A stretch of DNA of 14,165 bases from Comamonadaceae bacterium (GTDB taxonomy: Bacteria; Pseudomonadota; Gammaproteobacteria; Burkholderiales; Burkholderiaceae_C): positions 1-14,165 of the forward strand of contig CANGMW010000034.1 in NCBI GenBank assembly GCA_947454695.1, in the 5' to 3' direction. Both the position numbers and the translations under genes were made by a program. Positions within the stretch are counted from its first letter, which is position 1; each line of letters starts with the position of its first letter. Below the pieces are notes generated by a model that did no database searches, was not told the origin of the DNA, and worked only from the letters and a program-made list of their open reading frames with translations. Of the stretch, positions 1-5,776 are shown in pieces.

Positions 1-92
1 ACGTAATTTGAAACTCACTGGTTGAAATAAATTCGAGGTGCTTGATTGGGAAAAATCAGCTCGAAGCCAGTCCAAATTTAGCTTGAAAAAGG

Positions 93-173
93 ATGTTTGA
101 TGCGAACGTGTTGAATTTTACTAGCCTCTGTGATCTGCAATCACTTTTTAAAACTTTAAAGTCACCATTTTAA
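93..173 (+). CDS. Possible 26-residue upstream ORF (leader?)
   Basis: A short open frame starts at ATG 93 directly after a purine-rich AAAAAGG stretch and stops with TAA at 171-173, seven bases before the ATG of the exported-protein gene at 181. An in-frame TGA lies at 84-86, so it is not the tail of a longer gene in this frame. The predicted peptide (starts MFDANVLNF, ends LKSPF) matches nothing I recognise. It could be a leader peptide affecting translation of the downstream gene, which lacks its own Shine-Dalgarno site, or simply chance in AT-rich DNA. Confidence 0.15.
   Translation: MFDANVLNFTSLCDLQSLFKTLKSPF
130..149 (+). promoter_or_regulatory. Small inverted repeat followed by T5
   Basis: GTGAT and ATCAC arms (130-134 and 140-144) are separated by CTGCA and followed by five T residues (145-149). 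The stem is only 5 bp, so it would be a weak terminator or attenuator. It resembles a CRP site at a glance (TGTGA...TCAC) but the spacing and the final base do not fit the consensus. It lies 31 bases upstream of the ATG at 181. Confidence 0.2.
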
Positions 174-183
174 ATTTAAAATG
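166..183. repeat. Perfect 18-bp palindrome over the start codon
   Basis: The sequence CATTTTAAATTTAAAATG reads identically on both strands, and its last three bases are the ATG start of the gene at 181. It takes the place where a ribosome binding site would be expected. It could be an operator half-covering the start, a structure that hides the start codon in mRNA, or a chance product of the very AT-rich context. Confidence 0.6.
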
Positions 184-696
184 TATATATTTAAAATAAA
201 AACATATTATTTTTTTATTGTAATTTTTTTAATTGGCCAGTGTGCTTATGCTTTGAGAAATGATGAAATTGACTTCAAGGCATCATATTGTTTTTCTTAT
301 TATAAAGGTAGAGTGGATGTTTCTAATTTATACTTTGATTCACTTGGAAATAGCAAATCAAAGGATGATCAGATTTTTTATGCTACGTACTTGGGTTATA
401 AGAATTCATTGAGCCGTCTGCAAGCTTATTTAACAAGAAGATTTGAAAATGGAGAGATTGATGTTAAAACGCTTGAATCATCCATTGCAAGACAAAAAGA
501 AGACGCTGCTACTGTAAATGCTTGTGATGACGCGCTGAAATGTTTTGATTTTTTGGATCCAATTTTTATAAATAAAAATAAAATTCGTGATTCTGAGAAA
601 AAATATAACGCCTGTCTTGACCAGTGCAACACAATAACAAACGGTACAGTTAAAAAACAAAGTCAATGCAAAGATATTTCCTGGCTTCCTGATTAA
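181..696 (+). CDS. Probable exported six-cysteine protein, unknown function
   Basis: This 171-residue protein is of a family I do not recognise. Its N-terminus looks like a Sec signal peptide: lysines at 5 and 7, a hydrophobic core at about 9-19, and an AYA motif at 22-24 suiting signal peptidase I cleavage before L25. Cys21 is preceded by IGQ, a poor lipobox, so a lipoprotein is less likely. The mature part has six cysteines (37, 115, 121, 145, 149, 163), enough for three disulfides, and many lysines and aspartates; residues 75-110 look helical. The only Met is the initiator, so no alternative ATG exists. No Shine-Dalgarno sequence is visible upstream. GC is about 30% by hand count, far below the neighbouring housekeeping genes, which suggests horizontal acquisition. 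The reading frame is intact and the composition protein-like, so I think it is a real gene; any role (periplasmic or secreted) is inference. Confidence 0.6.
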   Translation: MYIFKIKTYYFFIVIFLIGQCAYALRNDEIDFKASYCFSYYKGRVDVSNLYFDSLGNSKSKDDQIFYATYLGYKNSLSRLQAYLTRRFENGEIDVKTLESSIARQKEDAATVNACDDALKCFDFLDPIFINKNKIRDSEKKYNACLDQCNTITNGTVKKQSQCKDISWLPD

Positions 697-735
697 TTAA
701 TAATAATTTAAATATATTAAATATTATTAATTAAT
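692..735 (+). terminator. GC-free long inverted repeat over the stop codon
   Basis: Left arm 692-711 and right arm 717-735 are complementary over about 19 pairs with one bulged base and a 5-nt loop (712-716). Every base in the repeat is A or T, and the TAA stop (694-696) lies inside the left arm. TTTTCT follows the right arm. It may act as a weak, perhaps bidirectional transcription terminator or mRNA 3' stabiliser, or form a cruciform. A typical intrinsic terminator has a GC-rich stem, so the terminator label is tentative. Confidence 0.4.
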
Positions 736-1011
736 TTTCTTGGAGTATTAAAAATGATGCCATCACATTTTTATTGTTGAGTTCTATTTGCCGAGGTAAC
801 AAAGCGGAGTGCTAAATGCACGTAGAAGGATATTTAGATAGATGCCAATTTTAAATCAAAGCATTTTCTGAGCAACTCAAACCAGATTGTCCAGTGTTGT
901 AGCGGTGAGGTTAATTAGAATCTAAGGAATGGTGTGGCTTGAAATTTATCTTCAAGTTAAATCAAAATAAACCCTCCATGCCAATAGCAGTCATACTCCC
1001 AAGAAAACCTC
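736..1011. other. Intergenic stretch, no supported gene
   Basis: AT-rich DNA between the stop-codon palindrome and the ribosome binding site of the gene at 1023. Only very short open frames occur. The frame of the gene at 1023 is open back to a TTG at 939, but that start has no ribosome binding site. I see no tRNA, clear promoter or repeat family here. GC rises from left to right, so a junction between sequences of different origin may lie in or near this stretch. Confidence 0.5.
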
Positions 1012-1017
1012 AAGGAG
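1012..1017 (+). promoter_or_regulatory. Shine-Dalgarno site deciding the start at 1023
   Basis: AAGGAG lies five bases before ATG 1023. This is one of the best ribosome binding sites in the window and the reason for choosing this ATG over the upstream in-frame TTG at 939. Confidence 0.6.
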
Positions 1018-1022
1018 CGCAT

Positions 1023-1307
1023 ATGTATCTTGGCATTAAGAAGCACACCGGACTGATCTACGAGGGAACAGACAACCCTGACATCCCGGTCATCCCGATG
1101 CCCAGCGTGGCGCACGCAAAGATCATCGAACAGCCTGCCGATTGGAAGTTTCTTCCTGGGCCCTTAGAAGCGTTCGGTTTCGTCTTGCGAGAGGACTCGT
1201 TTGACGCCGTGAGTCGCACACGCAGGGGCCGCCTTTATCAAAAAAGAGAAGGAGCGCAGCCCGAGCAATACACTGTTTCCGCTCATCCGTATCGCAGCAC
1301 GCCATGA
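1023..1307 (+). CDS. Small hypothetical protein, first of a coupled pair
   Basis: A 94-residue protein of unknown function. The N-terminus (MYLGIKKHTG) has no signal peptide or membrane segment, so a cytoplasmic location is likely. A charged stretch at about 56-72 (LREDSFDAVSRTRRGRLYQ) has the feel of a conserved motif, and the tail is basic and proline-containing. I cannot tie it to a named family from memory. The start is supported by AAGGAG five bases upstream; a TTG start at 939 would add 28 residues but has no ribosome binding site. Its stop overlaps the start of the next ORF as ATGA (1304-1307), a classic coupling arrangement. GC is intermediate between the AT-rich gene to the left and the housekeeping genes to the right. 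It could be a complete small gene or a C-terminally truncated copy of a longer one. Confidence 0.5.
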   Translation: MYLGIKKHTGLIYEGTDNPDIPVIPMPSVAHAKIIEQPADWKFLPGPLEAFGFVLREDSFDAVSRTRRGRLYQKREGAQPEQYTVSAHPYRSTP

Positions 1308-1537
1308 GATTCAAACGCAAACACTTCATTGCGATCGCATTGGCTTTATTGGCTATATGCTGGATGGCAAGCCCTATAACTATTCACTCTGACGGGCATC
1401 CAGGGATACGCATTCGCATACTCCCCATCAAGTATGGCCTGTTATCGTGGCAATACTTTCAAGATCATCAGGACGAATTTTGGCCAGGTGGCTGCATAAC
1501 TAGCTTCTATTATGCAAAGTGGGCATTGATCTACTGA
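1304..1537 (+). CDS. Small membrane or exported hypothetical protein, second of a coupled pair
   Basis: A 77-residue protein of unknown function. The basic start (MRFKRKH) followed by a hydrophobic run at about 8-24 looks like an uncleaved signal anchor or a signal peptide; the remaining ~50 residues (with GIRIRILPIKYGLLSW and GGCI) would face the periplasm. Translation probably depends on re-initiation: its ATG overlaps the stop of the preceding ORF (ATGA) and no independent Shine-Dalgarno site is seen. Coupling implies that the two products are made together and may interact, but this is inference. Its last seven bases overlap the end of a minus-strand ORF (1531-1686), so one of the two 3' ends may not be original. 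Confidence 0.5.
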   Translation: MRFKRKHFIAIALALLAICWMASPITIHSDGHPGIRIRILPIKYGLLSWQYFQDHQDEFWPGGCITSFYYAKWALIY

Positions 1538-1686
1538 GCGAACGATGCCGAAATTGCCGAAGCAACCCCCTTGCCTTCGAGGATCTCTAGCGCCGCAAAC
1601 GCTGCTGCCTGGAACTGCATGTCAAATCGGTAGATTGTCTCCTTGCCCACATCCTCTGTAGGTGCGACTAACTCGATCGACTTCAT
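1531..1686 (-). CDS. Candidate 51-residue ORF in a longer open frame
   Basis: Reading the minus strand from ATG 1686 to TAG 1531-1533 gives 51 residues (MKSIELVAPTEDVGKETIYR... ending ISASFAQ). The composition is protein-like, with an alanine-rich amphipathic helix at about 22-37, and G/C is preferred at third codon positions. A purine-rich GGGGGAGG lies upstream but at long spacing (about 12 nt). The same frame is open further upstream to 1845 (stop at 1846-1848) without an obvious ATG, and that part contains a VERTLSWFQ stretch faintly like the C-terminal region of some IS5-type transposases. Options are a real small gene, the 3' remnant of a decayed longer gene, or a chance frame. It ends convergently with the ORF ending at 1537. 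I do not recognise the family. Confidence 0.3.
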   Translation of the reverse strand: MKSIELVAPTEDVGKETIYRFDMQFQAAAFAALEILEGKGVASAISASFAQ

Positions 1687-2082
1687 TAGAATCTCGCGCC
1701 TCCCCCTGTTGCGTATCTTTGTAACACATCTCGCTTGGAACCATGACAGCGTCCTTTCGACTGAAAACGCAGCAAGGAACCCGATACACCGCTTCGCGGC
1801 TGCAATTGCGGCGGACCATACCCTAGCTAAATCGTGCAGTGACCGCTAATGACTCTACAGCAGCCCTCGGACCTTGTGTGTCGTGGGGCAGCAATCGCTG
1901 CAAAGAGTTTATTAGTTGAAAGTGACCTATCGCTGGCTAATGGCAATGTTGGACTAAAGGGCCGCCGTACCGCCGAAATGTCGGCCAGAGAAAACGTCCT
2001 GAATTTCAAGATTTCTCGGCAAAACTGAGCCAACAGAGAAACCACGTGTCGGCCGGAACCCCGCGTGGCGCGGGCATTCCCC
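1687..2082. other. Gene-free accessory stretch next to tRNA-Ser
   Basis: About 400 bases without a convincing gene; open frames on either strand are short or overlap the tRNA. Two small GC-rich inverted repeats are visible: GCCGA/TCGGC around 1974-1987, and CCCGCG-TGG-CGCGGG around 2060-2074. Neither is followed by a T run on either strand, so they are not clear terminators. The octamer TGTCGGCC occurs twice, about 68 bases apart. No copy of the tRNA-Ser 3' end is present here, so no att duplication is visible within the window. Confidence 0.5.
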
Positions 2083-2111
2083 AAAAGAAAAGGCCCCTTA
2101 GCAAAGGGGCC
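2083..2111 (-). terminator. Intrinsic terminator after tRNA-Ser
   Basis: On the minus strand an 8-bp stem GGCCCCTT/AAGGGGCC with a TGCT tetraloop is followed immediately by TTTTCTTTT. It begins nine bases after the tRNA 3' end and is the strongest terminator in the window. It probably ends both tRNA transcripts and any read-through from the trpS cluster. Confidence 0.9.
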
Positions 2112-2118
2112 CAGACTC

Positions 2119-2210
<92 letters not shown>

Positions 2211-2230
2211 GCAGCGTCGACAAGGCGTGA

Positions 2231-2236
2231 ATTGTA
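2231..2236 (-). promoter_or_regulatory. Possible -10 element of tRNA-Ser
   Basis: TACAAT on the minus strand lies 20 bases upstream of the mature tRNA 5' end, a usual distance for a tRNA promoter with a short leader. No good -35 hexamer is seen at 16-18 bp spacing (CGAGAA at 17), so it may be weak or the tRNA may depend on trpS read-through. Confidence 0.3.
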
Positions 2237-2247
2237 GCAGTGACGGC

Positions 2248-3525
2248 TCAAGCTTCTCGCAGGCTGTGCAAAGCGGCTTCAACCGTGGCGGCGCTTAAGC
2301 CCGGCGCCAACTGCTCTGCAGCCACGGCGGTCGTGCCGTCTTGCAGGCTGCGGATGGCCTGGCCGGCGTCTTTGGGGGACTCAAACCCGCCGCTTTGCAG
2401 CAGCAACTGGCCTTGCGCATCCACCAGCTTGAAATAAAACTTGCCGTCTTTTTCCCGGTATTGCTTGAAAGAGGGCAAGGCGGCTTTGCTGGCCTTGGTG
2501 GTGCTTTGTCCGGCTTGGGTGCGCAGGTCGCGCAGGCCTACGGCGGCGCGCAGCTTGGCGGTGAAGGGGGTGGCGATCGCGCGGGCCTTGGCGGCTCCGG
2601 CCAGCAGCAAGGCTTCTAGTTCTTGCGGGTTGCTCAACAATGATTCATAGCGCTCGCGCATCGGCGCGATCTCGCGGTCGATGCGTTCAAACAGCACTTG
2701 TTTGGCGTCGCCCCAGCTGATGCCGTCCGCATACGCTTGTTGCAACGCGGCGGTTTCTTCAGCGCTGGCAAAGGCCTGGTAGATCTGGAACAGGGCCGAG
2801 CCTTCCACGTCTTTGGGCTCGCCGGGCGCGCGTGAGTCGGTCTTGATGCCGGCAATGAGTTTTTTGAGTTGCTCGCGCGGCGCAAACAGCGGGATGGTGT
2901 TGTCGTAGCTCTTGCTCATCTTGCGGCCATCCAGCCCGGGCAGGGTGGCTACCGATTCTTCAATCGCGGCTTCGGGCAGCACAAAGTGCTCCCCGTAGCG
3001 GTGGTTGAAGCTGCTGGCCATGTCGCGAGCCATTTCAATGTGCTGAATCTGGTCGCGGCCCACCGGCACCTTGTGCGCGTTGAACATCAAGATGTCCGCG
3101 GCCATCAGCACCGGGTACATGAACAGGCCCGCGGTCACGTCGGCATCGGGGTCCATTTGTGCGGCGTTATTTTTGTCGACCGAGGCTTTGTAGGCATGCG
3201 CGCGGTTGAGTAGGCCTTTGCCGGTGACGCAGGTGAGAAACCAGGTGAGCTCGGGGATTTCAGGAATGTCGGACTGGCGGTAAAAGGTCACGCGGTCCGG
3301 GTCCAGCCCGGCGGCGATCCAGCTCGCGGCGATCTCCAGCGTGGAGCGCTGGATGCGGGCCGGCTCGTCGATCTTGATGAGGGCGTGGTAGTCGGCCAGA
3401 AAATAAAAGCTCTCCACACCCTGGGCACGGCTGGCTTGGATGGCTGGGCGGATGGCCCCCACATAATTGCCCAGATGGGGGGTGCCGGAGGTGGTGATAC
3501 CGGTCAGAACGCGCGTCGTACTCAT
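2248..3525 (-). CDS. trpS: Tryptophanyl-tRNA synthetase with C-terminal YegP-like extension
   Basis: This 425-residue class I aminoacyl-tRNA synthetase charges tRNA-Trp with tryptophan using ATP, in the cytoplasm. The HIGH-type motif is TPHLGN at 15-20 and the KMSKS motif is exact at 202-206; the surrounding sequences (AGLDPDRVTFYRQSD, GRDQIQHIEMARD) are typical TrpRS. The protein is ~90 residues longer than the 334-residue E. coli enzyme. After a basic linker (~330-350), residues ~352-395 (FKQYREKDGKFYFKL..., QSGGFESPKDA) look like a DUF1508/YegP-type beta domain. ATG 3525 is chosen because the family starts just before the TSGTPHLGN segment; the frame stays open upstream through the neighbouring protease gene, but that part is a shadow. 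The start is 11 nt after the protease stop, indicating co-transcription; the ribosome binding site is weak (AAGAG). Confidence 0.97.
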   Translation of the reverse strand: MSTTRVLTGITTSGTPHLGNYVGAIRPAIQASRAQGVESFYFLADYHALIKIDEPARIQRSTLEIAASWIAAGLDPDRVTFYRQSDIPEIPELTWFLTCVTGKGLLNRAHAYKASVDKNNAAQMDPDADVTAGLFMYPVLMAADILMFNAHKVPVGRDQIQHIEMARDMASSFNHRYGEHFVLPEAAIEESVATLPGLDGRKMSKSYDNTIPLFAPREQLKKLIAGIKTDSRAPGEPKDVEGSALFQIYQAFASAEETAALQQAYADGISWGDAKQVLFERIDREIAPMRERYESLLSNPQELEALLLAGAAKARAIATPFTAKLRAAVGLRDLRTQAGQSTTKASKAALPSFKQYREKDGKFYFKLVDAQGQLLLQSGGFESPKDAGQAIRSLQDGTTAVAAEQLAPGLSAATVEAALHSLREA

Positions 3526-3536
3526 GGTCAAAACTC

Positions 3537-4208
3537 TTAACGAACCAGCATGCTTAAAGGCGCCAGCAAAATATCGAGCAGGCCGTAGGTGAGGTTCATC
3601 ACCGGCGTCATCCACAGTTTGTTGACCACACCGGAGATCACCAGCGCCATCACGATGAAAAAGCCCCAGGGTTCTACGCGCGACACCATGGCCGCTTGTT
3701 TCCAGGGCAAGAGGCCCACCAGAATGCGTCCGCCGTCCAGCGGGGGCAACGGGAACAGGTTGAAGGCAAACATCACCACATTGACCATGATGCCGGCGCG
3801 GCACATTTCCAGAAAGAAACGCTCCTCCACGTTCGTGCCCAGCAGCACGTACATGAGTGCGCCCCACAGCAGCGCTTGCAGCAGGTTGGCGCCCGGACCG
3901 GCCAGGGCCACCCAGATCATGTCGCGCTTGGGGTTGCGCAGGTTGCCAAAGCGCACCGGCACCGGCTTGGCGTAGCCGAAAAGAAAAGCGCCCGAGGTGG
4001 CGAAGTACAGCAGCAGGGGCATCAGGATGGTGCCCATGGGGTCGATGTGCTTGACCGGGTTGAGCGTGATGCGCCCCAGCATCCACGCGGTGTTGTCGCC
4101 AAAATGGCGCGCGGCGTAACCGTGGGCCGCTTCGTGCAAGGTGATGGCAAACAGCACCGGCAGGGCGTAGATGAGGACGGTCTGGATGAGTTGGGTGGTG
4201 TTATTCAC
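3537..4208 (-). CDS. M50-family site-2-protease-like membrane metalloprotease
   Basis: This 223-residue integral membrane zinc protease belongs to the compact M50 group, which cleaves membrane-embedded substrates; the substrate is unknown. The HExxH motif is HEAAH at 25-29 inside the first membrane helix, and the second active-site motif is N150...PPLDGG at 150-160, with D158 as the expected third metal ligand. About five hydrophobic segments are visible (roughly 9-30, 57-80, 97-123, 135-153, 180-197). There is no PDZ domain, unlike RseP, so it is not the sigma-E pathway protease. The start is GTG 4208, with no clear Shine-Dalgarno sequence. It lies 43 nt after the yciO-type gene and 11 nt before trpS. 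Small M50 proteins of this type are often found next to trpS and YrdC-like genes in beta- and gammaproteobacteria, to my knowledge. Confidence 0.92.
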   Translation of the reverse strand: MNNTTQLIQTVLIYALPVLFAITLHEAAHGYAARHFGDNTAWMLGRITLNPVKHIDPMGTILMPLLLYFATSGAFLFGYAKPVPVRFGNLRNPKRDMIWVALAGPGANLLQALLWGALMYVLLGTNVEERFFLEMCRAGIMVNVVMFAFNLFPLPPLDGGRILVGLLPWKQAAMVSRVEPWGFFIVMALVISGVVNKLWMTPVMNLTYGLLDILLAPLSMLVR

Positions 4209-4251
4209 AGGGGGGATTCTCTCAGAGTCGGATGAAAGTTCAGGCAGCTAA

Positions 4252-4875
4252 CTACAGGCCCAGGGTGGCGAGGTCGCCGCGTCCCTGGCGCAGCACCACC
4301 GGCTCGCCGCTGGTGAGGTCCACCACGGTGGTGGGCTCCAGCGGGCAGGCGCCGGCATCGACAACCGCAGCGAGTTGGTGTTCAAAGCGCTCGCGAATCT
4401 CCTGCGCGTCGTTCAGCGGCTCGGTCTCGCCGGGGCAAATCAAGGTGGTGGCCAGCAAAGGGCCGTTGTGCAGTGCCAGCAGCTCTTGCAGCACCTTGTG
4501 GTCGGGCACGCGCAGGCCGATGGTTTTGCGCGAGGGGTGGCTCACGCGGCGCGGTACTTCCTTGGTGGCTTCCAGAATAAAGGTGTAGGGCCCGGGTGTG
4601 GCCGCTTTGAGGCGGCGGAATTGTCGGTTGTCCACCAGCGCGTAGTGAGAGAGCTCGGCCAGATCGCGGCACAGCAAGGTGAGGTGGTGTTTGTCGTCCA
4701 CGCCACGGATGGCACGCAGTTTGTCTACCGCAGCTTTGTCGTCCAGATGGCAGACCAGCGCATAGCTGGAGTCGGTGGGCACAGCGGCTACACCGCCGCG
4801 TTCCAAGAGCGCTGCCGCTTGCTTGAGCAATCGGATCTGCGGGTTGTGCGGGTGGACGTCGAAGAACTGAGCCAT
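4252..4875 (-). CDS. yciO: YciO-type YrdC/Sua5-domain protein
   Basis: A 207-residue cytoplasmic protein, close in length to E. coli YciO (206) and colinear with it from end to end: the start MAQFFDVHPHNPQ, PTDSSYAL at 33-40, LTLLCRDLAELS, GPYTFILEATKEVPRR and KTIGLRVPDH all match the YciO pattern. The YrdC fold binds ATP, bicarbonate and threonine in the true threonylcarbamoyl-AMP synthases (TsaC/Sua5) that make the t6A modification of tRNA. YciO is a paralogous branch that is not generally regarded as the cell's main t6A enzyme, so the exact reaction is uncertain; automatic annotation often says L-threonylcarbamoyladenylate synthase. The start ATG is 4 nt after the stop of the transporter gene, so the two are tightly coupled; the ribosome binding site is weak (AGAAG). 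Confidence 0.93.
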   Translation of the reverse strand: MAQFFDVHPHNPQIRLLKQAAALLERGGVAAVPTDSSYALVCHLDDKAAVDKLRAIRGVDDKHHLTLLCRDLAELSHYALVDNRQFRRLKAATPGPYTFILEATKEVPRRVSHPSRKTIGLRVPDHKVLQELLALHNGPLLATTLICPGETEPLNDAQEIRERFEHQLAAVVDAGACPLEPTTVVDLTSGEPVVLRQGRGDLATLGL

Positions 4876-4879
4876 GGAA

Positions 4880-5776
4880 TCAGACTTCTACTGGGGCTAA
4901 GTTGAATCGGCGCTGGTTTTCGCGCAGCGCAAGCCAGGCAGCGCCCGCGCCGCACACGGCAATCATCACGATGCCTGCCATCGCCGTCGGATCCGGAATG
5001 TGCGAGAACACCAGCCAGCCGCCCAGCAAGGCAAAGCCGATCTGGCTGTACAGCAGCGGCGAGAAGGTGGCGGCCGGAATGCGCCGGAAGGCCTGGATCA
5101 GCATGAAGTGGCCGATGGTGCCCATGGCCCCCATCAAAAGCAAGCCGCCCCATTGCGCGGTATTGGCCGGCAGCGTCCAGACAAAGGGCAGCGCCAGCGA
5201 GGCCAGGGCGGTGCCGGCCCAGCCGGTGTACACATGCATGGTGACCGCGTCTTCTGTTTTGACCATGCGGCTGGTGAGAATTTGAAAGCAGGCATAGCTG
5301 CCCACCATGCCCAAGGGCAAGAGCATGACCCAGCTGAAATTCACATCGCCGGGGCGGATGATGATGAGCGAGCCCGCAAAGCCGCCGGCCACCAAGAGCC
5401 AGCGCACACGCGAGACCGGCTCTTTGAGCCAGGTGGCCGCCAGCAGCGTGACCGCCAAGGGCGTGATCATGGCGATGGCGGTGAACTCACCCACCGGCAT
5501 GTATTTCAAACTCAGGAAGGTGAACAGGCTGGTGATGAGCAGCAAGGCGCCACGCAACATCTGCAAGCCCAGCTTGCGGGTGTGAAACAGCGCGCGCCCG
5601 CGCACCGGCATCATGACGGCGGTGGTGGCGATGGCTTGGAAGACATAGCGAAACCACAGCGCCATGAGCACGGGGTACTGCAGGTTCATCCATTGCGTGG
5701 CGGTGTCCAACACCGCAAAGCACATCAGGGCCAGAATGGCCAGCGCCATGCCGGCCAGGGTTCGGGACGCGCTCAC
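4880..5776 (-). CDS. EamA/DMT-family inner-membrane transporter
   Basis: This 298-residue protein has about ten hydrophobic helices arranged as two EamA (DUF6) repeats, the drug/metabolite transporter fold. The first repeat spans roughly residues 8-135 and contains the typical RGALLLITSLFTFLSLKYMPVGE segment split over two helices; the second repeat spans about 140-280 and has the matching QAFRRIPAATFSPLLYSQI stretch. The substrate cannot be told from sequence. I prefer the GTG at 5776, because it overlaps the stop of the upstream phosphoesterase gene as GTGA, the usual coupling pattern. An ATG at 5803 would add nine residues and overlap that gene by 31 nt; an ATG at 5749 is also possible. 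It ends 4 nt before the yciO-type gene. Its place between the rnm- and yciO-type genes suggests an operon passenger rather than a functional partner. Confidence 0.9.
   Translation of the reverse strand: MSASRTLAGMALAILALMCFAVLDTATQWMNLQYPVLMALWFRYVFQAIATTAVMMPVRGRALFHTRKLGLQMLRGALLLITSLFTFLSLKYMPVGEFTAIAMITPLAVTLLAATWLKEPVSRVRWLLVAGGFAGSLIIIRPGDVNFSWVMLLPLGMVGSYACFQILTSRMVKTEDAVTMHVYTGWAGTALASLALPFVWTLPANTAQWGGLLLMGAMGTIGHFMLIQAFRRIPAATFSPLLYSQIGFALLGGWLVFSHIPDPTAMAGIVMIAVCGAGAAWLALRENQRRFNLAPVEV

Noticed and set aside
129..145. CRP binding site
   Set aside because: The half-sites TGTGA and TCAC are one base too far apart and the second is incomplete.
939..1022. TTG start for the first ORF of the coupled pair
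   Set aside because: No ribosome binding site, whereas ATG 1023 has AAGGAG at good spacing.
1687..1845. IS5-type transposase remnant suggested by VERTLSWFQ on the minus strand
   Set aside because: The similarity is a few residues only; no DDE motif, no inverted repeats and no target duplication were found, so I do not call a mobile element.
2060..2074. CCCGCG-TGG-CGCGGG hairpin as a terminator
   Set aside because: No T run follows on either strand.
3526..4086. Upstream extension of the trpS frame giving a 612-residue protein
   Set aside because: The added part lies in another frame of the M50 protease gene, has shadow-type composition, and the TrpRS family start matches ATG 3525.
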